Below, one piece after another: positions 31,701 to 39,964 of a stretch of DNA of 39,964 nucleotides. The notes below the pieces were generated by a model. That model saw nothing but the letters and a program-made list of their open reading frames with translations, ran no database searches and was not told where the DNA came from. The stretch is from Sphaeroforma sirkka (lineage: Eukaryota > Opisthokonta > Ichthyosporea > Ichthyophonida). Position numbers and translations under genes: made by a program. Positions within the stretch are counted from its first letter, which is position 1, and each line of letters begins with the position of its first letter. The stretch is taken from contig LUCW03000882.1 of NCBI GenBank assembly GCA_001586965.3, forward strand, positions 1 through 39,964. Reading direction: 5' to 3'.

Positions 31701-34549
31701 ATACCACCAGGGGGACACTAGTCCGCAATGTGTGTACTACATATCACTCAACACTTGTATACTACTGGTCGTGTATTGGTTGTGAGAATGTCTGTTTCTT
31801 GTAGAGGGATGCAATATTTATTTATTTTTGATGCAAGGAGCAATATATATGTTTACCCATATACTTCAACCGCAGTATTGAACATCCAGCTCATCCTGTT
31901 TGTTGCGGAAGGCGTATTGTTCATGATACTAATGTAATCCCGGCTGTTATATATACTTTTGTTTTGTAGATATAGAGAATTCGGGTCCAATGATACAGCA
32001 GGCTTGACACTCGAAAAGGGCGCCAAATTCATAGAGAAAGTAGAACCCGACCGTGCAATAGATATGTACGTGGATGCGGCCGACTTGTACAACGATGAGG
32101 AGAAATACGCACAATGCGGCGAGTGCTACAGGAAAGCCGCAATGTTGCACCTGCAGAAGCAAAAGTACGTCTTGTGGGTAGAGTGAGCTTTGGTGGGTCC
32201 TTGTGTTTAGTCACTGCACTATTGAGATATAGTGTGGAGTTTTTAGTGTTCCGATAAGCCTCTAGAAACCTATGCGTGTGCATTGAGCTGTTTTGTTTGG
32301 TGAATTCTGCTCAACTGGTCAATCTGCTCTCCAATTGTACGTTCGGAAAAATCAAATTGGTATCAACATTCTAGCTTAAGCTTCGCTTTTGCGTCATAAG
32401 TGCTTTTGCTTATGGTTGCGCTACCAGGCGGATTGAGCACAACATTGCATCTATTTAGCGACCGCTTGTTCTTCTCATTAATTTTGGGAAGTGTCGGTGA
32501 ATCTTACCTCTCCAATTGGCCATGTGCAAAGTCCAGCAAAGTTATGTTTTGTTCTGACGTATTTGTCTCCAGTTCTTGTTTGTCCGTTGCACTACTAACT
32601 GTTGGGTCCCTCAGTGCCCCTGTCGCCATAGGCTCAATCGACGGTTTTCGTGTAACTAACTGGCTCTACTTTCGCGTCTAATCAGATTTGCCGAGGCAAT
32701 CAAGTTGTTGGATCTACAGGCCAACGCATTCACGAGCGCCGATGTGATGGAGAAAGTGTACCAAGTATATCTGTCAATCGTTATCGTTTACTTGCGCATG
32801 GGCGATCTGGTTGCTGCCAATGAGAAGGCCGATACCTGGGCCATGTAAGTACAAAGCGATACCTGGGCCATGTAAGTACAAAGGGCCTTTGTATTAGTTT
32901 GGCGGTGTGCTTGGTGGACAATTGATGAGTTGAGGAGTTTGGTGTTGCCATGACATAGTGTTAGCCATGTGGCAATCGGGCATTACTGCTCAATCATGCG
33001 AACAATCTTGCTGATAGCCATGCCAGTCGATAGCTGAACAGCCAATCAATTGATCTCAAGTATTCCATGGCGCATATTTGATTAGTGAGTGGATGTTTCC
33101 TTGTATTTCGCTGTGTGTTTATTATACCCCACCAGTGATTTCTGTGCAACACTAGTGCAAAAGCCTAAAACCCTGAAAGCCTGCAGAGCATGTGGTGTTC
33201 ATTTGGTGGCCACTGAGCGAGAGATGAGTTTGTGTGTGCGTACGGTGTATTGGAGTGAGGATGAGGTAATGTGACCGTTGGGATACTTATGATTAACATA
33301 TTGTGACGTCCAAAGGATGCTTGACATGCGTTGTGTATTGCTGATCCTATACATCCAAAGTCATCGAACAGCAATCGGACAACAACTAAATATGCTGAAC
33401 AGAAAACACACCACATGTAAGTGCATATGCTAAACACACCCACACATACGTTAATATCTGAACACACCACGTATACATTAATCTCTGAACACACGACATA
33501 TACGTGCACATCTGAACAACACCGCGTATACGTGCATATGCTAAACACACCACGTATACGTTTATATCTGAACACACCACATACAAAATCCCGAAATCGT
33601 AAAGACCACCTCCATTAGCAATAGCAATATTTTGCTAGAAGGATGATCACGGTGGTTTACACGCACCGACACAGAGTCTTAAAGTGTTTAAGTTTTTTGT
33701 CTATACCAAACATGCGCCTTCCAAATCAGGAAATCTGGGTGGTCAAATTCTGACGATGGACGTCTTGCGGATCACGTAATACAAGCATACGATGAAGGAG
33801 ACCAAGAACTGATGGAGGCGACTGTCAAGAAGCAACGTTTTGGTTACCTTGACAACGAGGTGTGCTTTGTATGACGAGCAGCAATTTATCCGTTTCATAC
33901 GGTGGAATAATGGGTTGTGAAACGTGTGCCGTGAGATGTATTCTGTTGTCCGAAATGTTCCTACAGTTGTTGACACAGTTATGTGGATAGTTCTGTATCA
34001 TTGTCTGGTACTACATCTAGCTTTTGCGTGGAATTATATGGTATCTAGAGTTTCCGCGCAACGATTCATTGGTATTGCAAGATCACAGAATTCTGAACGA
34101 GAGACAGGCTCCTTATCAATGGGTGACTGGTCACACAGCGACAGTGCAGAATGTATCAATTACAGTACGATCGAGCACCTCAGCCACTGTGGATTGTATG
34201 CTGATGCTCACTCCAATCTGGGTGGAGGCATAGGTTGTAACGTGGCACAATCTCTCTCCGTTCATCTGTTTAGGTGGCAAAGATTGCGCGGGGCATGCGC
34301 GTGCCTGGTGCTGGTATTAAGAAGAAGAAGGCGGCTGTGGACGCCCCAACACCCGCAAGCGAAAAAGAGAATGTGAGAGCTGCAGATATATCATCGAGTT
34401 CAACGGAAGCCACGGCCGAAGGGCTACCATCCGATGCGGCAGCTGCGCAAGCGCCTATCCATGCAGACCAGCAAGCAAGCAATACCACCCCACAGCCCGC
34501 AGAAGCGTACGAAGACGAGGACGAAGACGAGGAGGGAGGGCTGTGCTGA
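28759..34549 (+). CDS. NAPG: Gamma-soluble NSF attachment protein (gamma-SNAP), six exons
   Basis: Proposed exons are 28759-28811, 29935-30186, 31970-32164, 32686-32844, 33730-33859 and 34274-34549. All introns are GT-AG, the first four in phase 2 and the last in phase 0. The exons sum to 1065 nt, giving 354 residues plus stop; human gamma-SNAP has 312. Recognised by alignment from memory: MTSVVKEGKDFVQQAEK matches the human N-terminus; SGFFKKPDPQSAVGLYEKAA, then YREFGSNDTAGLTLEKGAKF, FAEAIKLLDLQANAF, NSDDGRLADHVIQAYDEGDQ and FGYLDNEVAKIARGMRVPGA follow the human order. The C-terminus has KKKK (about 279-282), an Ala/Ser-rich stretch longer than usual, then an acidic run and GGLC, as in the human protein. 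SNAP proteins are helical-repeat adaptors that bring NSF ATPase to SNARE complexes for disassembly on membranes. Exon 1 and its donor (TG|GTGTGT) are the least certain part. Confidence 0.9.
29455..29885 (+). repeat. Degenerate tandem repeat of about 70 bp in gamma-SNAP intron 1
   Basis: Roughly six copies of a unit of the form GATCTTTACTAGATCGTTAC, AAGATAAGTTACTGTAGGTA, GATCTTTACAGGACAAGTTA and CTAATATA. Each unit contains two related half-units that begin (A/T)GATCTTTA. The array ends about 50 bp before the proposed exon 2 acceptor (CTACAG, 29929-29934). Confidence 0.8.
30181..31728 (+). repeat. 62-bp minisatellite, about 25 units, spanning the exon 2 donor and filling most of gamma-SNAP intron 2
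   Basis: The unit runs CATCAGGTGCACACACCATT, CCCTACTAAACCACCAGGGG and GACACTAGTCCTCAATGATA plus CT. The first unit starts in exon 2: CATCAG (30181-30186) is the last six coding bases and GT at 30187 is the intron start. About 16 of the 25 units keep AG|GT at the equivalent point; others read CATTAAGT, CGTCACGT, CATCAAGT or CATCAGAT. The average period (1548/25) is 61.9 bp. Reading on from exon 2 without splicing meets a TAA at about 30229, so use of any downstream donor would give an early stop. Confidence 0.95.
31729..31969 (+). other. Unique 3' part of gamma-SNAP intron 2
   Basis: About 240 bp of non-repeated sequence ending in TATATACTTTTGTTTTGTAG (31950-31969), a good pyrimidine-rich acceptor for exon 3. 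Confidence 0.7.
32165..32685 (+). other. Gamma-SNAP intron 3, no further feature seen
   Basis: GTACGT at the donor and CTAATCAG at the acceptor. Unlike introns 1, 2 and 4 it has no tandem repeat. An open frame at about 32400-32681 shows no recognisable motif. Confidence 0.75.
32831..32883 (+). repeat. 27-bp tandem duplication across the exon 4 donor of gamma-SNAP
   Basis: GATACCTGGGCCATGTAAGT plus ACAAAGC begins at 32831 and again at 32858 (last base G in copy 2). Each copy contains the codons for D-T-W-A and the strong donor AT|GTAAGT. The first donor (intron start 32845) gives the conserved frame into exon 5. The second (intron start 32872) would read ATG TAA and end the protein at once. 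Confidence 0.93.
33395..33590 (+). repeat. Degenerate tandem repeat of about 33 bp in gamma-SNAP intron 4
   Basis: About five to six copies of a unit like ACACACCACGTATACGTTTA plus TATCTGA, with alternative ends TGCATATGCTAA. Small open frames across it encode repeated peptides but lie wholly inside the intron. Confidence 0.75.
33860..34273 (+). other. Gamma-SNAP intron 5
   Basis: A phase-0 intron with donor GAG|GTGTGC and acceptor CTGTTTAG|GTG. Its position follows the YLDN(E/D) block. No repeat or internal gene seen. Confidence 0.75.
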
Positions 34550-35690
34550 TGTGTTGTGGACAAGCAGCCAGAGACATGTGCGGCTGCCTATGATCAGTTG
34601 TTGCTGCAACAAGCGAGTCTTTACTATGTGAAGCAGTTCTGTACCTCTGTGTCTCCGTAGAACACATTCAACATTTAGATAATTCAATGGAACACATGCA
34701 AACATATTTAAATGTCAGTAGCACTGCAACAGACATGTGTTACAGTGCAAGTCAGTTGTGAATTATATAGGGTGGCTAGCTGTGAGTTATAGAGGGTGAC
34801 TAATTGTGAATTATCGAGGGTGGATTTAGCCAATGCAACATGGAAGTAGTTTGTTGTCGCCAATCGCAGCGCACCCATGCAGATAATACTCAGGGGAAAA
34901 TCAGTGGATTTAGGTATCTCCCGGAATTCCTGCTGCACTCTATTCCATACCAGCCCCATGGCTTCATGGCCCCGTGGTTCGGTCTAAACCCCTGCAGGAT
35001 GCAATTAAAGTACACATAAGAGCAAAAGACCACCTAGCGCAACGTCGCCCATTCTACAGCAGCACAAATTGGTGGGCAGTGGACATGCATTTTCAAGGTG
35101 TTTGTAATTCGCAGAATATTTGACATTTGTAGTGCGTGAGCCAGCCGTTTTTACTAGTTACATCAATTCTCATTTCCTTCAGTACATTATTACAGATTAT
35201 TATCTCGTCGAAAATTCAAACTATCGCTTGTTACGAAATCTTAATTCATATGAACCATCCCTTGTAGTGCGTAAATGTTCATTTATAGACACCTTTTTTA
35301 GTGTGTGAGAGGTTTTAGTCTAAAATAAACGCATAAAGTCGGTCATTTTTACTGAATGTTGGTTTTTCGATGTCGCGTGTGTAAACGCACCTGAATTGAT
35401 GGGGCATAAGCACAAATGACACTCAACTTAGATGGACCAAGTAGGATTGATACATGCGAGTTATTTTCATAGTAAATGGATCAGATGGAATAGACATTCG
35501 TGAGTTATTTTTTAGTAAATATCTTTAGACCGTAGATTGTAGTATTTCACGTCTTCGTGCTCCATTAACCCTTCGATTTGGTTGCAGTTGCGAGAGTATT
35601 GTCATTCTTATGAGACCGCCGGCACATGCATTGTGCACCAATGGAGACACAAGTGTCAGATGCTTGCAAGGATTGCCATTGCAGCTGACT
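34550..35690. other. Intergenic region between two convergent genes, with two small tandem repeats
   Basis: No gene seen. A 24-bp unit is repeated three times at 34755-34826 (GTTGTGAATTATATAGGGTG plus GCTA, and variants). A two-copy repeat of about 43 bp lies at 35433-35519 and shares GAGTTATTTT and TAGTAAAT. An ATTAAA at about 35004 and an AATAAA at about 35323 on the + strand are possible poly(A) signals for gamma-SNAP, at 455 and 774 bp beyond its stop. Confidence 0.5.
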
Positions 35691-35696
35691 TTTATT
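35691..35696 (-). promoter_or_regulatory. Candidate poly(A) signal AATAAA of the MYND/C2H2 gene
   Basis: The + strand TTTATT reads AATAAA on the minus strand, about 65 bp beyond the stop codon of the minus-strand gene at 35760. Motif and distance fit a polyadenylation signal. Confidence 0.5.
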
Positions 35697-35759
35697 TCTG
35701 CGCACGAAAGGTCAGATGCCAAGTCAAACCGTGATATGGTCCCAGGTTTCAGCGAGTGC

Positions 35760-38700
35760 CTATCCTATGTGAGACCGAGACGCATAATATGATTTCATCG
35801 TGGTATCGCATATATCGTCATCGTCTGAGTCCTGGTTTGCAAAGGAATATTTATCTGTCTGTGCGCGCTTTCGTTTACCGCTAGAGGGGGCTTGAGTAAT
35901 TGCGACTGGTCTGGCATTCTGCGCCATGACATCGTCGTCATCTGAGCTGATGCAGATTACCTCCGCCGTGTCCATACTTTTGGTCAATAGTTGCGAACGA
36001 GTATCGGAGTTCGCACCCAAATGCCTAGCACTTTTAACAACCGACAGGCCGATACGCTCCGCAGCATTGGTGGACATTGAGATTGGGCCGTTGCGCACAG
36101 TCTGTGATAGACACACAGGCAATGAGACAGCCACAGGCATTTTCGAAAGCACAGGCACGTTCTGTGGATATGGGGCAGCACACTTACTCAGAGACGGTGG
36201 AGGTGTAGGCCCATTTGGTGTTGGTATGGTCTCTTTGCGCCGTGTCTGAGGTATTGCTGACTTTCTTTGTTGTGTCGTGGGTTCATGAATCCTGTGTGAT
36301 TGCAGGGCCTCAAGCTTTGAAACTGCAGCGCCCTTCGTACTAGCAAGCGCAGGCGACGTATGCCCATTGCGCTGTGGGATATTGTGAGGTTCAGAAGCCC
36401 TATGCGACACCGCACTCGGAACAATAGTAAACTCAGACGGTGTCCTATCCATTGGCGTACCGACTGATGCGCTGTAGCTCCCTTGAGTAACTGCCTTCGG
36501 CCCTGTGGTATCCTTTCGCTTCTCAGCTACTCGCCTCGCAGCCACTTGATCGTATGTCTTCGTCAAACCAGGCGTCTGCCGATCAGTCACCTCTCTTTTG
36601 AGTTTAAGCTTCGCGTGGCTTATCTTGTGTTGGTTGTATTTGTCCGCATTCGTGTAGCGACTGTCGCAGCCTTTCTCTTGGCATGCATAAGGGGTTCTTC
36701 GCCTGTACTCGTCCCAATGAGAGCCTCGCATATGCTGGCGATACAGATTAGCATCTGCCAATATCGCACAGCAATCTGCGACCACACATTTAAAACTCAG
36801 ACCGCAATGTGCTGTTGGACCAACTTGCTTTGGAAATTTTGACACCGTCATGTCCGTATTTGTCGTAGCCGTATCCACCGATACAGTCTCTATCGACGAA
36901 CGGTGGATTTTTGTCACTGCTGCTTCATTGGAGCTATTTTCACGATAAAAATTGGTACGTTCGGGTACAGAAGCAAGGGCAGATTTGACCCCGCTAGGAG
37001 ACTGGGAGGATCCAGTTTTAGGACAATGCTCATTATGCTCATGGGGGTTTTGCCTGTCAAGGCCTTCATCGGCACTGCAGACGATAGTAGCGGACCTGAA
37101 GTCATGGTTTCGTATCCTTGTGAGTTTATGAGGTTTTTGACCTTTGCACACTGCAGCAGTGTCTTAGTTCCCGTTGGGCCAACATCACACCAGCAGGCCA
37201 GAGGCTTGGGCATCTCAGATACGGTCTCAACTGTGTTGCACACAGTGTCTACTGTATTATTGGTAATATGAACTGCGCTGGGTTCAGTGTTGATTGTGTT
37301 GGGTATAGTGGTAGCATCACCTGTTGGATTGTCTGTCTTGTTGTCAGTGTTGATTGTGTTGCGGAGAGTATCAGCCACGGTTTTCGGATGAAATTTAGCC
37401 ATATGCGTACCTAGATTCCGCGTATTCTTAAAACTAGAACGGCAACCCCATACTGGGCATGGTACTCTTAGAGCGTTTGAATGTTCTTCCTTTAGTTGGC
37501 GAACTCCCAGATTTCCCATCCATGCGGCAGGCTGTGCGCCGACTGTGCTCGTTTGCTCGGGATAGTGGTTAAGCCGTAATGAGGTATCAACTGCCGTGAT
37601 TTTGCGATCCCCCATACTGGCGCTTTCACCAAAGTGTATTTCCTCTCGCTGAATACCGTTAGTATCATCGTGTGCGCTCGTCTGCTTGCTGCTGTGGACA
37701 ACATCTTTGGCTCTTGTACCGTTGTCATCATTCACTTTCCGATGTGCCATGCAACTACGACACGGGTGATTTGAACTGTTTTTTGTCGTGAAATCTTTTG
37801 TGCGATTCGCACACACTGCCCTGTGTCCAGCTCTCCAATCCTTCAGCTGTTGTAAGAACATTATAGCAATCGATTCAGCAGATTGAAATGATTACTTACA
37901 GAACGATCCGCGCCAAATTAATCCACAAACATGAGTCGCGCTCAATCATTCATCTGTATCAAAGACCTGAAACCCTAAAAGTGTTGGACGGACAGTTGTT
38001 GTACATACCTGACATGCGCGTCCACAGAACCGACGCCCTTTGCATTTGCAAAGCCAGACACTATCGCGTCCACATACGTCACACTTTATGAGTTTTAAGT
38101 CGATAGCCGTATCTTTGGGTTGAGCCCTTTGGGCGGCGGTGATGTCACAAGTGGATACAGCACTGCCACCAACGGACCCGCATTTCGATCCGTTACTACT
38201 GTTTTTCTTGGAAGCGGCATTCGGTCTTGATTTGTAAAAATTATCCGGTATACTTGAATTATCCGGTGTACTTGGATGATCAGGTACACTCGAATCATCG
38301 ACCAGCGATGGTAATAGTACAGATGCACTGAGGCGTGGCTCTTCCTCTCTTGCTTGTGGCTTCACCTCGAGAGGTAGTGGTTTGGTTTCGACAGCTTGGG
38401 GGGGTCGACCTGGATTGGTTTCTGAGTTGACTGATGGCGCGGTTCTAAAGAATGTATGGGATACGGCTCAGACCGATTGCTTTTGTGATATACTAGTCTG
38501 CAGGACTCGACCAGAGTGACTACCGAGTGACGCTAAGAATTGGTCCACATCCGACAGTTCAACCTCAGATTGTCCAGGCATACCAACCTGATCACCGGCA
38601 TCGTGTGCAAATTGGATTGAGGTGTTGCGAGGAGCAGTGCTTATGTTGTTTGAATCGCCAAAGGTATACGTGGGCTCACAGATGGTTCCTATGGATTGTG

Positions 38701-39497
38701 ATTCGTTCGGCTGAGTATCGGTGGGTTTTGGTTCGTTCGCTTGTGTGTGGGTGAGCGGTGCACTCGCAGTGACTTCGCACGCGGTGTTGGGCTGCGCAGA
38801 CTGAGGATTGCCACCGACGTCTTCAATTTCCTCTTCATCGTCACTTTGGAATAGGCAGGCGTCTTTATGGCCCCGGTCGTACCAGTCCGTGCGCTGGCAT
38901 TTGTACAGAAAGTAAATGTATAAGTCCCGATTAAGCGGCGCATGATGTCTGCTTACCGAAAAACTTCCAAACATTTCGACAGTCCACACATTCGTTTCTG
39001 AAACTGTTATGAAGTAACAGCTGGCAAACAAATCCGAGATTCCACATAATTGACTAATTTCTACAGATGGGCTAGCTATCCAAGGATCACGTATCGGGAT
39101 TTTATGACTGGATTCATATGGAAACTGGAATTGCCAAGTTTTATTTTCCAGATGAAACAGTAATGACTCACTATCTTGAATGAAGGATCAGTTGGATGAT
39201 CTGGCTATCAATTGTTAGAAACCCATATTTCCGACAAAACGACTGATATGATCCCATGCCGCTGTGACAACCTTCGGTCCAGAGTCTTTCGATTAGACAG
39301 TACGTTCTCACAAGACATACGGGTCACACATTAACAGAGAAACAGCAGCTAGCAGATATGAACATACAACAAACCCATTGAAAACGAACCCATTGAAATG
39401 AATCACATACCTGACAGCTAACGGAACAATACACACGCTCTTTGCAAGGACAAGCTTCTGTGCCTAGCGCCTGACAGACAGTACATGGCAACGCCAT
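35760..39497 (-). CDS. Large nuclear-type protein with two MYND and three C2H2 zinc fingers
   Basis: Proposed exons on the minus strand are 39497-39411, 38893-38494, about 38421 (or 38430)-38009, 37846 to about 37194, and about 37098-35760. An in-frame TAG lies three codons before the ATG. MYND 1 joins CTVCQALGTEACPCKERVYC..SCQ to RTDWYDRGHKDAC; MYND 2 joins CDVCGRDSVWLCKCKGRRFC..ACQ to LKDWRAGHRAVC. Both have C-x-C where C-x2-C is more usual. C2H2 fingers are at about 37462-37388 (CPVWGC...HMAKFH) and in tandem at about 36800-36616 (CVVADC...HMRGSH and CQEKGC...HKISH). Near the C-terminus VICISSDDDD resembles a SUMO-interaction motif, followed by GKRKR and another acidic run. The length would be about 950 residues, largely disordered between fingers. 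MYND and C2H2 domains suggest a transcription or chromatin cofactor. Family not identified. The junction near 37.1-37.2 kb is uncertain. Confidence 0.75.
37099..37193 (-). other. Candidate intron 4 of the MYND/C2H2 gene, or a frame break
   Basis: The frame carrying MYND 2 and C2H2 finger 1 differs from the frame carrying fingers 2 and 3, and the two overlap here. A GT-AG pair, TGCTG|GTGTGATG to ACTTCAG|GTCC, removes about 95 bp and keeps the phase (2). A shorter option ends at CTGCTGCAG with an ACTAAG branch-like motif, but at 38 bp would be unusually short. Alternatives are a genuine frameshift or a sequencing error. Confidence 0.4.
37847..38008 (-). other. Intron 3 of the MYND/C2H2 gene, inside MYND 2
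   Basis: Donor CAG|GTATGT and acceptor CTTACAACAG|CTG, 162 bp, phase 0. It separates ACQ from LKDW, so removal restores the C-Q-x2-D-W core of the MYND finger exactly. Confidence 0.85.
38894..39410 (-). other. Intron 1 of the MYND/C2H2 gene, inside MYND 1
   Basis: Donor CAG|GTATGT and acceptor TGTACAAATGCCAG|CGC, 517 bp, phase 0. It separates SCQ from RTDW, the same place in the MYND finger as intron 3. No gene or repeat seen inside. Confidence 0.85.
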
Positions 39498-39964
39498 ATC
39501 ATCAGACTATCTTTCACTTCTGTAGTGAACGACAATGCTCCAGTGATTAATTGAAGTTAGACGTACGAATGCAAAACAGGTCGACTGATATTTCACAAAT
39601 TTTATAATTCGTACGAAAAGCACTTCTTTATAGAATACATAAAAAAAATATATCAAAACATGTAAAGCCCGAGAGTGCGCGAGCATATTGAGGATTTTTA
39701 GGTTGCGTGTAGATGCTAGCGGACTTCCTTCATGTTTAATTGTAAGAATATTAATAAAACTATTTCTGTTATATTCGAAAAAATACAACAGAAACGTTTC
39801 TTCTTGCAATGTGTACCGTTTGAATTTGCCAGTCTAACAATTGATCGCGTGGTTGTTTGCATGAACATGAGTATTGCCGAAAATCGAACATACGAGACAA
39901 CATCTCCAATTGAACTACACTACACATTCAAGTACAACTACACACATATAATGTGTGGGCTATT
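39498..39964. other. Upstream flank of the MYND/C2H2 gene, no gene recognised
   Basis: Contains one open frame of 100 codons on the minus strand (39809-39507) with no recognisable motif. It probably holds the 5' leader and promoter of the minus-strand gene, but no promoter element can be named. Confidence 0.45.

Noticed and set aside
33165-33618. Short repeat-containing frames on both strands
   Set aside because: They are produced by the 33-bp minisatellite in gamma-SNAP intron 4.
34270-34705. Minus-strand and alternative-frame readings over gamma-SNAP exon 6
   Set aside because: Shadows of the Ala/Ser-rich and acidic coding sequence on the plus strand.
39507-39809. A 100-codon minus-strand frame upstream of the MYND/C2H2 gene
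   Set aside because: AT-rich with no motif. An in-frame stop just before the ATG at 39497 separates the gene's own frame from upstream sequence.

Overview
The window looks like nuclear DNA of a eukaryote with intron-rich genes and many tandem repeats. Two spliced host genes can be modelled: a gamma-SNAP gene on the + strand and a MYND/C2H2 zinc-finger gene on the - strand. Both have GT-AG introns. A short CCCTAA (TTAGGG-type) telomere-like motif and the presence of gamma-SNAP, which budding yeast lacks, would suit a holozoan protist such as an ichthyosporean. That placement is a guess and not a sequence-based identification.

Layout. Positions 1 to about 5950 hold a broken Ty3/gypsy-type LTR retrotransposon on the - strand. 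Its order is gag, protease, reverse transcriptase, RNase H, an extra DIRS-like domain, then integrase, and it runs off the left edge. From about 5950 to 8294 lies AT-rich sequence without a recognisable gene, holding an (AT)43 tract and two local tandem duplications. From 8295 to 25542 (17.2 kb) is one near-continuous satellite with a 22-bp unit, about 780 units by length. Its central part is richer in TCCG, TCTCG and ACATAAAT variants than its flanks. The array ends inside an open frame of unknown identity (25543 to about 26036). This is followed by a hairpin and two 78-bp direct repeats carrying telomere-like CCCTAA motifs. From 26620 to 28758 I see no gene.

The gamma-SNAP gene runs from 28759 to 34549 in six exons that join in a consistent phase to 354 residues. 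Three of its five introns carry minisatellites. In intron 2, a 62-bp unit repeated about 25 times includes the end of exon 2 and its 5' splice site, so the donor motif recurs along the intron. At intron 4 a 27-bp tandem duplication copies the donor again. The gene converges on a - strand gene (39497 to 35760) for a large protein with two MYND fingers, three C2H2 fingers, a basic patch and a SUMO-interaction-like motif. Both MYND fingers are split by phase-0 introns at the same codon.

The two host genes have no evident joint function. One acts in SNARE disassembly and the other looks nuclear. The most distinctive features of the window are the 22-bp megasatellite with all three minus frames open and the splice-donor minisatellite in the gamma-SNAP gene.
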